Made by a program: the position numbers and the translations under genes. The notes under the pieces were generated by a model. It was given only the letters and a program-made list of their open reading frames with translations, made no database searches and was not told the origin of the DNA. Shown one piece after another: positions 18,355-27,003 of a DNA stretch of 64,000 nt (its first letter is position 1; every line of letters begins with the position of its first letter). The DNA is from Paracoccaceae bacterium (GTDB taxonomy: Bacteria > Pseudomonadota > Alphaproteobacteria > Rhodobacterales > Rhodobacteraceae): contig JADHOV010000006.1 of the NCBI GenBank assembly GCA_016778765.1, positions 1 through 64,000 of the forward strand, given 5' to 3'.

Positions 18355-19186
18355 GCAAAGGTCCGGCGTATTGGGTATCTGCCCGTAGCGATGGCACACG
18401 GTTGCGGGCTGTGTCAACGTCTTCGAGGTTGAGATCAATAAGGCCAAATCCGAGGGCGGATTTTAAATTCAGCAAAACCTCCCCCCACGGGGAAATGACC
18501 ATAGAATGTCCATATGTGCGGCGCGCTGCCCCTTGGCTTGTTGCATGCGTGCCGGATTGCGCGGCCGCTAAGAGAAAGCAGCCGGTTTCGATCGCCCGCG
18601 CGCGCAGTAATATTTCCCAATGCGCGGGGCCGGTGGTGCAGGAAAACGCCGCGGGCACGCTGATCATCTGCGCCCCCTTCTGGGCCAAATCGCGGTAAAG
18701 CTGAGGGAAGCGCAGATCATAGCAAATGGTCATACCCAAGGTGCCAAAAGGCGTTTGGCTTAAGACCGCACGATCGCCCGGTTTGTAGCCATCGGATTCC
18801 TTATATGATTCGCTGCTGGATAACGTGACATCAAACATATGAATTTTATCATAGCGGGCCTGGATCTGACCCTGCGGATCAATCAGAAAAGACCGGTTGG
18901 AAAACCGATCACCCGGCCCGGAATTTTTCAACGCTAAAGAGCCAATCAGCAGCCAGATACGTTCCTGTTCTGCCAGCTTGCGCAGCTGCGCCAAAGTAAG
19001 ATCTTGAGCCTCAGTTTGTAAAACTTGACATTGGTGATCGCGGCTTTGAGACACGCAATTGGTCACTTCGGGGGTTACGATCAGCTCGGCCCCGGCCCGC
19101 GCTGCCTCGCGAATGAAAGCACATGTTTTTTCTAGGTTTTTTGCTGGGTTATCCCCGCTGCAGATTTGAACAAGCGCCAGTTTCAT
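18347..19186 (-). CDS. Nitrilase-superfamily amidohydrolase (Nit1/Nit2 type)
   Basis: A 279-residue carbon-nitrogen hydrolase. The catalytic triad is visible as Glu40 (VTPEVTN), Lys114 (YDKIHMFDV) and Cys155 (ICYDLRFPQLY). HMFDV and SESYKESDGYKPGD are typical of the Nit branch that removes amide from deaminated glutathione or alpha-keto-omega-amides, a metabolite-repair role in the cytosol. It overlaps grxC by 4 bases and marR by 8, which supports a link to glutathione/redox housekeeping. Confidence 0.9.
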   Translation of the reverse strand: MKLALVQICSGDNPAKNLEKTCAFIREAARAGAELIVTPEVTNCVSQSRDHQCQVLQTEAQDLTLAQLRKLAEQERIWLLIGSLALKNSGPGDRFSNRSFLIDPQGQIQARYDKIHMFDVTLSSSESYKESDGYKPGDRAVLSQTPFGTLGMTICYDLRFPQLYRDLAQKGAQMISVPAAFSCTTGPAHWEILLRARAIETGCFLLAAAQSGTHATSQGAARRTYGHSMVISPWGEVLLNLKSALGFGLIDLNLEDVDTARNRVPSLRADTQYAGPLHE

Positions 19187-19443
19187 GCCGCGTTAAGCAG
19201 GGCGTCCAGTTTTTTGGCCTGTTCAAGCTGGTAAAGCTCGTCGCAGCCGCCAATATGCAGTTCGCCGATAAAAATCTGAGGCACCGTGCGGCCCCCTTCG
19301 GCGCGTTTTTGCATTTCTTTTCGCCGATCGGGGTTTTTGCTCAGGTCGATTTCTTGAAACGGCGCCTTTTTTTGTTTCAAAAGGCGTTTGGCGGCCAAGC
19401 AATAGCCACAAAATGGCGTGGTATAAATTTCGATAGTTTGCAT
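19183..19443 (-). CDS. grxC: Glutaredoxin 3 (GrxC type)
   Basis: An 86-residue dithiol glutaredoxin. The active site is CGYC at residues 12-15 (TTPFCGYC), with TVPQIFIG (cis-proline and glutathione-binding) and GGCDEL in the C-terminal helix. It reduces protein disulfides and ribonucleotide reductase with glutathione in the cytosol. It sits between the broken comF and the nitrilase gene in an arrangement common in Rhodobacterales. Confidence 0.95.
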   Translation of the reverse strand: MQTIEIYTTPFCGYCLAAKRLLKQKKAPFQEIDLSKNPDRRKEMQKRAEGGRTVPQIFIGELHIGGCDELYQLEQAKKLDALLNAA

Positions 19444-19466
19444 ATGAGCGACCCCTTAAGGGATTG

Positions 19467-20201
19467 CTAGTAATCGTTTTTGGGCGTGCGCGCCAGTGTC
19501 GCTACGCTAATTTTTTGAGGTTGGCCGGCGCGGCAAGCTTGCGCCGCGGCGGTTAACGTGGCCCCTGATGTCATCACGTCATCAATGATCAAAACCGGTT
19601 TGTTATAAAGTGCCTTCGCCCGAGCCGGGTTCAATGAAATGGTGTTTTGCATCCGCGCGTGGCGTTCTGCACTGGAGGCGGTGTCCAACGGGGCTGTTGC
19701 GCGGCGGCGCTTTAACAAAAACGGCTCATATGAAATATTGGCCAGTCGCGCCACATGCTGGCCCTAGAAAGCCGCCTGATTGTATTTTCTGTTTAGATAG
19801 CGCCGCCAATGCAAAGGCACAGCTGTGACGATCGTATCGGGGGTCAAAAGATCTTGGCAGGCCGCAAAAAGCCAAGACGCGGCGGGTTTGAAGCAATCGG
19901 TCCGATCGCCATGCTTCATCGCAAGGATGAACCCCTTTGCGCTGCGTTGATAGAGCAGCGCCGCACGTCCGGCTTCCCAAGCTGGCGGGGCGCGAAAGCA
20001 AGAATCGCAGGGGGTGGGCCCCTCAAGCTTATCTGCGGTTATGGGCAATCCACAAAACATGCAGGCGGGCCCGCTGATAAAGGGCATATCGCGCCAACAG
20101 GGTGGGCATAATCCAAAATCGCGATCCACGGGCGCTGCGCAAAGCAAGCAGCAGGGCGGATAAAGACTGCGTAACATGGTTTCAAAAAGCGTTGGTTTCA
20201 T
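19467..20201 (-). pseudogene. comF: comF-type phosphoribosyltransferase interrupted by an amber codon
   Basis: The first part (20201 down to 19764) encodes the N-terminal zinc-ribbon (CCLLCAAPVDRDFGLCPPC, then CMFCGLPI) and the start of the PRTase fold up to YLNRKYNQAAF. A TAG at 19764-19766 then stops it. The same frame continues with GQHVARLANISYE and the intact phosphoribosyl-binding motif VLIIDDVMTSGATL, ending at 19467. No base gain or loss is needed: it is one nonsense codon, not a frameshift. ComF-family proteins help take up or process transforming DNA. Two fragments might still be translated, the second from GTG 19754. The C-terminal RTPKNDY end looks normal. Confidence 0.85.
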
Positions 20202-20203
20202 TT

Positions 20204-21037
20204 ATGGGGCCTTATATGAGCGTACCCGCCCCTTTGATTGATCGATCTGCGCTTTTGCGCCAGCGCGCCAGACCGCAGCGCAGCCGCCCTGATTTTTTGC
20301 AGGTTGCAGCTCTTGAAGATCTGCAAGATCGCCTGCTAATGGTTACAAAAGCCTTTACGGATATGGTGATTATTACCGCAGATCCTGAAATATGGGCAGC
20401 GGCTTACCCGCAGGCACGGGTGATTTCAGATGACGATGTTTTGGAGCTTGCGCCAGATAGCTGTGATTTGATCGTGCATGCATTGGCGCTGCATTGGGCG
20501 AATGATCCGTTGGGGCAATTGATTCAATGCCGCCGCGCTTTGCGCGGTGATGGGCTGCTCTTGGCGGCCTTATTGGGCGGGCGCAGTTTGTTTCAGTTGC
20601 GCAGCGCTTTGGCCGAGGCAGAAATTGCCGTGATGGGCGGGGTGTCTCCGCGCGTTTTGCCAATGGCCGAAATTCGTGAATTGGGAAGCTTGCTGCAGCG
20701 TGCGGGTTTGGCGCTGCCCGTGGCGGACAGCTTTGAAATCACCGCCCAATATAAAGATTTGTGGCATATCATGCACGATCTGCGGGCCATGGGTGAAAGC
20801 AACGCGCAACAGGCCCGTTTGAAAAAATTTACTCCACGCAGGCTTTTTGAAACCGCGCAAGATATCTATGCTGAGCATTTTGCGCAACCTGACGGTCTTT
20901 TGCCGGTGCTTTTTGAAATGATTTGGTTAACCGGCTGGGCACCAGATGCATCGCAGCAACAGCCCTTGCGCCCCGGATCGGCGCAAACGCGGCTGTCCGA
21001 TGCGCTGCAGGTGCCCGAAAGGCCGCTGCAAGATTGA
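20204..21037 (+). CDS. Methyltransferase of the BioC/NDUFAF5-like group
   Basis: A SAM-dependent methyltransferase-like protein of 277 residues from ATG 20204 (ATG 20216 is equally possible). VIHALALHWANDPLGQLIQCRRAL and DGLLLAALLGG.. are typical of the group that contains mitochondrial NDUFAF5 and BioC-like proteins. The glycine-rich SAM motif I is weak (TDMVIITADPEIWAAAY lacks the GxGxG), as usual in the bacterial NDUFAF5 relatives. The C-terminal MIWLTGWAPDASQQQPL is highly characteristic of the family. The start codons of this gene and comF face each other with 2 bases between, so the ribosome and promoter sites must overlap the neighbours. It may act in complex I assembly; that is inference from the eukaryotic relative. 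Confidence 0.82.
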   Translation: MGPYMSVPAPLIDRSALLRQRARPQRSRPDFLQVAALEDLQDRLLMVTKAFTDMVIITADPEIWAAAYPQARVISDDDVLELAPDSCDLIVHALALHWANDPLGQLIQCRRALRGDGLLLAALLGGRSLFQLRSALAEAEIAVMGGVSPRVLPMAEIRELGSLLQRAGLALPVADSFEITAQYKDLWHIMHDLRAMGESNAQQARLKKFTPRRLFETAQDIYAEHFAQPDGLLPVLFEMIWLTGWAPDASQQQPLRPGSAQTRLSDALQVPERPLQD

Positions 21038-21090
21038 CCCAGAGTTATAAAGAGTTAAATGACACTCAATGTTTAGAAAATTGGAAATAG

Positions 21091-22158
21091 ATGATGTTTG
21101 ACGCCACGGTTCCAGCCGCCTGCCCTGTGCATGCCGCGCCAGATCACCCGAAAGTACCACAGCAAAAAGTGGGCATTTTATTGGCCAATTTGGGCACCCC
21201 GGATAATTATGATTACTGGTCCATGCGCCGCTATCTGGGCGAGTTTCTATCGGACCGGCGGGTGATCGATTATTCGCCCTGGCTGTGGCAGCCGCTGTTG
21301 CAATTGGTCATTCTAACCTCGCGCCCATTTCGTTCTGGCGCGGCTTACAAGTCGATTTGGAATGAGGCCGATGATGAAAGCCCGCTGATGACAATCACTC
21401 GAAATCAAACCGATAAAATCAAAACCGAGCTGCATAAACGCTACGGCGAGTCGGTGATGGTTGATTTCTGCATGCGCTATGGCAACCCCTCCACCCAATC
21501 AAAAGTGCGCGAAATGACGGCAGCAGGCTGCAGCAAAATCCTGTTTTTCCCGCTCTACCCGCATTACGCGGGGGCCACCTCTGCGACCGCGAATGATCAG
21601 TTTTTTCGCGCTTTGATGCTAGAGAAATGGCAGCCATCGGCGCGCACAGTGGCGCCATATTTTGATCATCCAGAATATATTGACGCGCTGGCAAAATCGG
21701 TTGAGCGGGCCTATGCGGCGGCGGAAAAAAGGCCTGATGTTCTGGTGTGCTCTTATCATGGCGTGCCGCGGCGGTATTTGCTCGAGGGCGATCCTTATCA
21801 TTGCCAATGTCAAAAAACCACGCGGCTTCTCAAAGAGCGTTTAGGTTGGCAAGATACGGAAATAAGAACAACCTTCCAGTCAAAATTTGGCCCCGAAGAA
21901 TGGCTAAAGCCTTACACTGTGGAAGAGGTGGCCCGGCTTGCCGAGGAAGAGGGTAAAAAGAACATCGCGGTGATCGCACCCGCGTTTTCTGCCGATTGCA
22001 TCGAAACCCTCGAAGAGATCAATGAAGAAATTAAAGAAAGCTTTGAAGAAGCGGGCGGCGAAGATTTTCTTTATATTCCTTGCCTCAATGATGACCCCGA
22101 GCATGTAAGCGCGTTATGCACGGTGATTGACGAAAACCTCCATGGTTGGGCGGGATAA
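21091..22158 (+). CDS. hemH: Ferrochelatase
   Basis: Inserts Fe2+ into protoporphyrin IX, the last step of haem synthesis, at the cytoplasmic membrane face. The 355-residue protein is full length for the proteobacterial type. Visible are LLANLGTPDNYDYWSMRRYL, FPLYPHYAGATSATAND, the catalytic histidine in SYHGVPRRYL, FQSKFGPEEWLKPYT and PAFSADCIETLEEI with the metal-site glutamate. It lies 53 bases after the methyltransferase and probably shares its transcript. The DPYHCQCQKTT segment with two cysteines is normal for alphaproteobacterial enzymes. Confidence 0.97.
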   Translation: MMFDATVPAACPVHAAPDHPKVPQQKVGILLANLGTPDNYDYWSMRRYLGEFLSDRRVIDYSPWLWQPLLQLVILTSRPFRSGAAYKSIWNEADDESPLMTITRNQTDKIKTELHKRYGESVMVDFCMRYGNPSTQSKVREMTAAGCSKILFFPLYPHYAGATSATANDQFFRALMLEKWQPSARTVAPYFDHPEYIDALAKSVERAYAAAEKRPDVLVCSYHGVPRRYLLEGDPYHCQCQKTTRLLKERLGWQDTEIRTTFQSKFGPEEWLKPYTVEEVARLAEEEGKKNIAVIAPAFSADCIETLEEINEEIKESFEEAGGEDFLYIPCLNDDPEHVSALCTVIDENLHGWAG

Positions 22159-22187
22159 CGCCGAGGCAGGCGCGCCGTGAAAAAGCG

Positions 22188-23231
22188 CTAAAGTTTGACC
22201 AGCTGCTTTCCGAAATTCTGCCCATTTAACAGGCCGGTCAAAGCTTTGGGGGCGTTTTCAAGCCCTTCTGTGATATCTTCGTAGAACCGGATCTCTCCCG
22301 CCGCCACCCGCGGCGCAATATCCGCCAGAAATGCATCAAATAGCGCCCAGTGATCTGAGATTATAAAGCCGTTGATTGAAAGCCGATTGACCAGAATGCT
22401 GCGCCAAAGCTTGGGCAGGTTATCCTGAGCGCCACCGGCCGCATGCCCCCCTAAAGCCCCCTCATCATACCAACTTATCAAGCCACAGATCGGGATGCGT
22501 CCTCCGGTATTCATCAGAGGCATAACGGCCTCTAGAACTTTGCCAGCCACATTTTCAAAATAAATATCTACCCCGTCGGGGCAGGCACTTTTCAGCGCTG
22601 CGCGCAGATCTTTTGAGGTTGCAAAGGCGGTATGGTCCACACATTGCTCGAACCCGAAATGCTCAATGGCCAAGGCGCATTTTTTTGCCCCTCCGGCGAT
22701 CCCAATGGCGCGCAGGCCTGCGGCTTTTGCCAATTGCCCTACCATAGATCCAACCGGGCCAGTGGCCGCGGCCACCACGAGCGTTTCCCCGCGTCTGGGG
22801 CGGCCCAGTTTTTCAAAGCCGTACCAGCCGGTAAATCCCGGCATTCCCAGAACCCCTAATGCCGTGCTGATCGGCGCTATTTTTTTATCCAGCTTGCGCA
22901 AATGGGGCGCCGGACAACAGCCATGGCTGGCCCATCCAAAGGGGCCCATCACGTAATCCCCAATTTCAAAAGCGGCGCTGCGCGACGCGATAACCCGTCC
23001 AACCGCGCCGCCCTCCATCGTGCTGCCCAAGGCTACGGGCTTTGCATAGGATCTTACATCATCCATGCGCCCGCGCATGTAGGGATCAACCGACAGATAG
23101 GCAAGCTCAACCAGAACGTCGTCTTGCGCTGGTACGGGCATGGGTTTGGTTTCAAGTCGAAAGTGGTTTTCACTGGCGGGGCCTTCGGGGCGTTGGGATA
23201 GAACAATATGCTGCATTGTTGGCTTATCCAT
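22188..23231 (-). CDS. NADP-dependent medium-chain reductase (CurA/prostaglandin reductase type)
   Basis: A zinc-independent MDR-family enzyme, 347 residues from ATG 23231; that start overlaps the upstream thioesterase stop by 8 bases and is preferred to the longer reading from 23327. Visible are LSVDPYMRGRMDD, the nucleotide-binding AAATGPVGSMVGQLAK and IYFENVAGKVLEAV. It probably reduces activated double bonds of enones or enals with NADPH in the cytosol. It is the last gene of a six-gene leftward run concerned with acyl-CoA or lipid-derived substrates. Confidence 0.9.
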   Translation of the reverse strand: MDKPTMQHIVLSQRPEGPASENHFRLETKPMPVPAQDDVLVELAYLSVDPYMRGRMDDVRSYAKPVALGSTMEGGAVGRVIASRSAAFEIGDYVMGPFGWASHGCCPAPHLRKLDKKIAPISTALGVLGMPGFTGWYGFEKLGRPRRGETLVVAAATGPVGSMVGQLAKAAGLRAIGIAGGAKKCALAIEHFGFEQCVDHTAFATSKDLRAALKSACPDGVDIYFENVAGKVLEAVMPLMNTGGRIPICGLISWYDEGALGGHAAGGAQDNLPKLWRSILVNRLSINGFIISDHWALFDAFLADIAPRVAAGEIRFYEDITEGLENAPKALTGLLNGQNFGKQLVKL

Positions 23232-23652
23232 GGTTTGGGCCTTTCGTAAATTTTTTGCGATAGCGAAACACGCCCGTTGCGCTGGCCAAAACGGTTTGAT
23301 GTTCATCGGTGACTTTGGCATCGGCAAAAAACGTGCTTTGTCCGCCGCCGGTGCGCCAGGCTTGCGTGATCAGCAAATCCCCTTCTGGCAAGCCGAGGAA
23401 ATTGACGGATAAGTTTAGCGTCATGGCATAGCGGGGGCGTTCTGGATCATCCGAAAAGCAGCCCGAAAACCCCATTGCCGTATCCATCAATGTTGCGTGT
23501 ATGCCACCATGTGGAATGCCTTGCCGGTTCATTAAAAAGCCTTGAAGCGGCAATTCAAGCCGGCAGTAATCAATCCGCCAATCGGTGACGCGAAACCCTA
23601 AATGGCGCTGCAAAGGATAGGGGGCTTCTCGGGGGGGGCTTTGAGAGGTCAT
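23224..23652 (-). CDS. PaaI-family hotdog thioesterase
   Basis: A 142-residue single hotdog domain. IPHGGIHATLMDTAMGFSG carries the family motif (HGG followed by a helix with Asp), and LNLSVNFLGLPEGDLLI is the central strand. It probably hydrolyses acyl-CoA or aryl-CoA thioesters. It is 35 bases downstream of the phosphotransferase gene and overlaps the reductase gene. Confidence 0.88.
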   Translation of the reverse strand: MTSQSPPREAPYPLQRHLGFRVTDWRIDYCRLELPLQGFLMNRQGIPHGGIHATLMDTAMGFSGCFSDDPERPRYAMTLNLSVNFLGLPEGDLLITQAWRTGGGQSTFFADAKVTDEHQTVLASATGVFRYRKKFTKGPNHG

Positions 23653-23687
23653 CTGAATGAAAGGCCTTTATACTGGCGGTTTAGAAT

Positions 23688-24716
23688 TTAAAGGCCTTGC
23701 GCTGCCTGGATGCCGGCGCTGGCCAATGCAGGAACATGTTTGGCCAATTGCATCGCTTTTTCAGGATTAGAGGCATTGCCCTCCAGCGCCCGCTTTTTCA
23801 CGCCCTGTAAGATAGCAGCCATTCGAAAATAACAAAAGGCCAGATAGAACTCAAACCGGTCGATTTGCGCCAAACCGCGCCGGGCGCAGTAAAGATCGAT
23901 AAACTCTTGATCCTCCATTAACCCTTCGACGCTGCGTTGCACCCCTGCCAAGCCGCGCCCCTGCGCCCCCAAGGGCATTGACCATTGCATGAGCACGCCT
24001 GCCAAATCGGCATAGGGATGGCCCAGCGTTGACAGTTCCCAATCCAAGACGGCCAAGCAGCTCGGCGCGTCTTTTGCAAACAGCATATTATCCAGCCGGT
24101 AATCGCCATGCACCAAGCTGCGCTGCCCGTCGTCTGCGGGCATATTCTGATCAAGCCATGCGGCCAATGCGTCCATATCGGGCAGCGTTTCGGTTTCACT
24201 TGCGCGATATTGTTTGGTCCAACGGTCGGTTTGGCGGCGGTAATAATTTCCCTCAGGGCCAAAATCGGTCAGCCCCGTTGCGCTTAAATCAACGTTATGA
24301 ATGGCGCCCAAGACGCGGTTCATTTCCAGAATAATTGGCCGCCGTTTGTCGCGCGCGAGATGGGGCAGATGCGGCTCGTTATAGGTCACCCCATCTATCA
24401 TATCCATCACGTAAAACGCCGATCCGATGATGCTGGGATCTTCACAAAGCCTGTACATTTTGGCCACGGGAACCGCGCTGCCGCTAAGCGCGTTTTGCAC
24501 GCGAAATTCGCGCTCAACCGCATGCGCAGATTTGAGCAAGATACCGGCCGGTTTGCGCCGCAAAACATAGCGCCCTGACGGCGCGGTTAACGCATAGGTT
24601 GGATTGGATTGGCCAAGGGTGAATTTTATGGCAGATACGGGGCCTTGAAACCCCTTTATATGATCGGTCATCCACAGCGCCACTGCATCTGTATCAAGGG
24701 GGGTGTGGTCCGTCAT
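23688..24716 (-). CDS. APH-type phosphotransferase (ACAD10/11 N-domain-like)
   Basis: A 342-residue kinase-like protein of the aminoglycoside phosphotransferase fold. LVHGDYRLDNMLF is the catalytic loop and LAVLDWELSTLGHPYADLAG the metal-binding loop. VLRRKPAGILLKSAHAVEREF near residue 50 is typical of the branch fused to acyl-CoA dehydrogenases in ACAD10/11, which phosphorylates 4-hydroxyacyl-CoA for degradation. Its neighbours (MaoC, SDR, PaaI, MDR) fit that role; it is not an antibiotic-resistance gene. ATG 24716 is chosen because the longer reading begins inside the upstream gene. Confidence 0.88.
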   Translation of the reverse strand: MTDHTPLDTDAVALWMTDHIKGFQGPVSAIKFTLGQSNPTYALTAPSGRYVLRRKPAGILLKSAHAVEREFRVQNALSGSAVPVAKMYRLCEDPSIIGSAFYVMDMIDGVTYNEPHLPHLARDKRRPIILEMNRVLGAIHNVDLSATGLTDFGPEGNYYRRQTDRWTKQYRASETETLPDMDALAAWLDQNMPADDGQRSLVHGDYRLDNMLFAKDAPSCLAVLDWELSTLGHPYADLAGVLMQWSMPLGAQGRGLAGVQRSVEGLMEDQEFIDLYCARRGLAQIDRFEFYLAFCYFRMAAILQGVKKRALEGNASNPEKAMQLAKHVPALASAGIQAAQGL

Positions 24717-24726
24717 CTGGAAAGCC

Positions 24727-25392
24727 TCAACTGTAAGATAAAAGGGGCGCGCTTGCGGCTGTGATATGCGGGGTTTCATTAAACCCGTGCAGATAGGTAG
24801 AGCGCGCCGAGAAAATAAACCGATTGACCGCGCAATTCTTCAGTTGAAGCTGCAATTTTATCTGCTGTTCGGGGGGCGTTTGCAACAGCGCGGCGATCAT
24901 TTGGGCAATCACGCCCCCCGAGCTGACAGCCAGCACGGTTTTGGGCCCTTCGATCATCATTGCTTGCCGCGCCGCTTCGATCCGAGCGCAAAATACGCTC
25001 CAGCTTTCTGGTGGATCTTCGATTTGGTTTTGCTGCCAAGCCAAAACCGTGTCGCGTAGGGTTCTGAAATGCACTTTGCGGTCTTTATGCATCAGCGCAG
25101 GCGCTCCGCCTTTGCGAAACCGGGCGTTTAAAAGCCCGGTGAAATCAAATTCATTCAGACCAGTATGAAGAATAAAGGGGCTTTTTTTTTGCTCCAGCCC
25201 CGCTTGAATACCCTCCAAAGTTTCGCGGTGGCGCTGCATATCACCCGCGTAGAAAAGATCGGGGCTTACGCCTTGATCGGCCAAGGCCTTGCCCAAGCTT
25301 TGGCTTTGTTGATGGCCAAGGTTGGATAATTGATCATAATTATCTGCGCCAAAACTGGCTTGCGCATGGCGAATTAGGTAAAGCTCGGCCAT
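24727..25392 (-). CDS. Histidine phosphatase family protein (phosphoglycerate-mutase fold)
   Basis: A 221-residue protein starting MAELYLIRHAQASFG, with the phospho-accepting His9 in the RH motif, and the second histidine region SSGGVIAQMIAALL. The usual RHG is RHA here, which is common in this subgroup. In similar operons it lies next to the ACAD10/11-like kinase, so it may act on the phosphorylated intermediate, but this is inferred from context only. It ends 10 bases before the next start codon. Confidence 0.87.
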   Translation of the reverse strand: MAELYLIRHAQASFGADNYDQLSNLGHQQSQSLGKALADQGVSPDLFYAGDMQRHRETLEGIQAGLEQKKSPFILHTGLNEFDFTGLLNARFRKGGAPALMHKDRKVHFRTLRDTVLAWQQNQIEDPPESWSVFCARIEAARQAMMIEGPKTVLAVSSGGVIAQMIAALLQTPPEQQIKLQLQLKNCAVNRFIFSARSTYLHGFNETPHITAASAPLLSYS

Positions 25393-25464
25393 TTAACCCC
25401 TTTTAGCTTTTTCATCAGCGGGCCCTGTTATGCCTGCGGACGACAGGCTGTTTTGGGCGCTGCG

Positions 25465-25920
25465 TTAAAAATATTGTTGCCCAATCCATTCAGCCACCAA
25501 GGCCGGGCGCTCTTGGCCTTTGATTTCAACGCTGACATCCCAGATATTGGTGAGTTGATCGTCTTTTATTTGGCGCACAGTGGTCAGGGTAAAATGTCCA
25601 CGCACACAGGCCCCGGCTTTCACAGGTGACAGAAACCGCAGCTTATTAAACCCGTAATTCACGCCAAGTTTGGCGCCGTCTATGGCGGGCACGGCATCAT
25701 AATACATCGCTGAAAGCATCGATAGGGTTAAAAATCCATGCGCGATGGTTCCCGCAAATTGCGTTTGCGCGGCAGCCTCTGGATCAACATGGATGAATTG
25801 GTGATCATCGGTTGTGGTCGCGAAAGCATCGATGCGCGATTGATCAATCTGAAACCAGCGGGAGGGGGCAAATTTTTGCCCTACACAGGCTTTAAACGCT
25901 TTCCGTGAGAGGCTGCGCAT
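25465..25920 (-). CDS. MaoC-family enoyl-CoA hydratase
   Basis: A 151-residue hotdog hydratase. The hydratase-2 motif is present: DDHQFIHVDPEAAAQTQFAGTIAHGFLTLS, with catalytic Asp and His. It is predicted to add water to 2-enoyl-CoA (R-specific) in the cytosol. It starts 3 bases after the SDR gene, so the two are co-transcribed. Confidence 0.9.
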   Translation of the reverse strand: MRSLSRKAFKACVGQKFAPSRWFQIDQSRIDAFATTTDDHQFIHVDPEAAAQTQFAGTIAHGFLTLSMLSAMYYDAVPAIDGAKLGVNYGFNKLRFLSPVKAGACVRGHFTLTTVRQIKDDQLTNIWDVSVEIKGQERPALVAEWIGQQYF

Positions 25921-25923
25921 CGG

Positions 25924-26739
25924 CTAATCCTCTCCAAATATTGAGGGGCCTGTGGCAACGTTTATCCCGCCTGATAGCGGCAATATGGCCCCCGTTATAT
26001 ACGCGCCTCCGGCGCCGCATAAAAATTGAATGGCGCCTGCTATATCTTCGGGGCGCCCCAACCGGCCCGCCGGAACCCGCGCCGCCACCCGCGCGCTGCC
26101 CTTGTCTTCACCAAGGGCAAATTTGGTCATACCCGATTGAAAGGGCCCTGGTGCTAAAGCATTGACGGTGATCCGGCGCGCACCAAGCTCTTTGGCCAAA
26201 ATTTTGGTCATGTGATGGACTCCGGCTTTCGAAACAGAATAGGAATAGGCTTGATCTCCCATCGGGATTTCGCCCATCACGCTGCCCAGATTGATCACGC
26301 GCGATGGATCCTCTGGCTGCGCCGAGGCCGCCAGAATCTCGATCAAGCCTTGCGTGAGGTGAAACATACCCGTGACGTTCAAATCAAGCACTTTGCCCCA
26401 AGCGTCATGCGGGAAGGCGCCCAGCGGGGCGCCCCAGCTGCGGCCGGCATTGTTCAGCAATATATTTAAGCGTGCGGTTCTTTTTTGAACGTCGTTTATC
26501 AAGGCTTCAATGCCCGTTTGAGTGGCGATATCAGCGGCGAAGCCTTCCACCGACCCGGGAAAATTCAGCGCATTTATCCCGGCAGCGGTTTTGCGGCAAT
26601 CTTCGCCCTTACGGCTGGCAATAAATACGCTGGCGCCCGCCGCGGCCAATCCGGTTGCCGCCATTTTTCCGATCCCCGTTGCACCGCCCGTGACAAGAGC
26701 GGTTTTGCCAGTCAAATCAAAAAGGGTCGATGGAAGCAT
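25924..26739 (-). CDS. Short-chain dehydrogenase/reductase
   Basis: A classical SDR, 271 residues from ATG 26739, where GGGGAAGG lies a few bases upstream; a reading from 26769 has no such site. TGGATGIG (residues 17-24) binds the cofactor, NNAG stabilises the fold and YSVSKAG holds the catalytic Tyr and Lys. The closing GGAYITGAILPLSGGI is typical. It is likely a 3-hydroxyacyl-CoA or related alcohol dehydrogenase and is the promoter-proximal gene of the acyl-CoA operon. Confidence 0.9.
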   Translation of the reverse strand: MLPSTLFDLTGKTALVTGGATGIGKMAATGLAAAGASVFIASRKGEDCRKTAAGINALNFPGSVEGFAADIATQTGIEALINDVQKRTARLNILLNNAGRSWGAPLGAFPHDAWGKVLDLNVTGMFHLTQGLIEILAASAQPEDPSRVINLGSVMGEIPMGDQAYSYSVSKAGVHHMTKILAKELGARRITVNALAPGPFQSGMTKFALGEDKGSARVAARVPAGRLGRPEDIAGAIQFLCGAGGAYITGAILPLSGGINVATGPSIFGED

Positions 26740-27003
26740 AACCTTCCCCTTATTCAAGATTATGCACATCGAGCCCGCAGCCCGAATGCGATACGCCGAT
26801 GATGGCCCATAAGCGTGTTATTGTTCAAGGCTCTGGTGGAAAACAATTTTTGAGGGCTTTCGGCGCGCGCTATGCATTATGGTTAAATTTACGCGGTCGC
26901 AGGCGCGGGTTATGTAAGCAAAACAGAAGCCGCAAACAGTTGCGGGGCTCAGCGATTGCCTTTATGGGTGCCTGGACAGCGCGGTTTTTACAGGAGCAGG
27001 GGC

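Noticed and set aside
19754..19766. Frameshift explanation for the broken comF
   Set aside because: Both halves are in the same frame (the distance between them is a multiple of three), so a nonsense codon alone explains the break.
23688..24716. Antibiotic resistance kinase
   Set aside because: The fold is shared with aminoglycoside phosphotransferases, but the motifs and neighbours fit the ACAD10/11-type acyl-CoA kinase branch.
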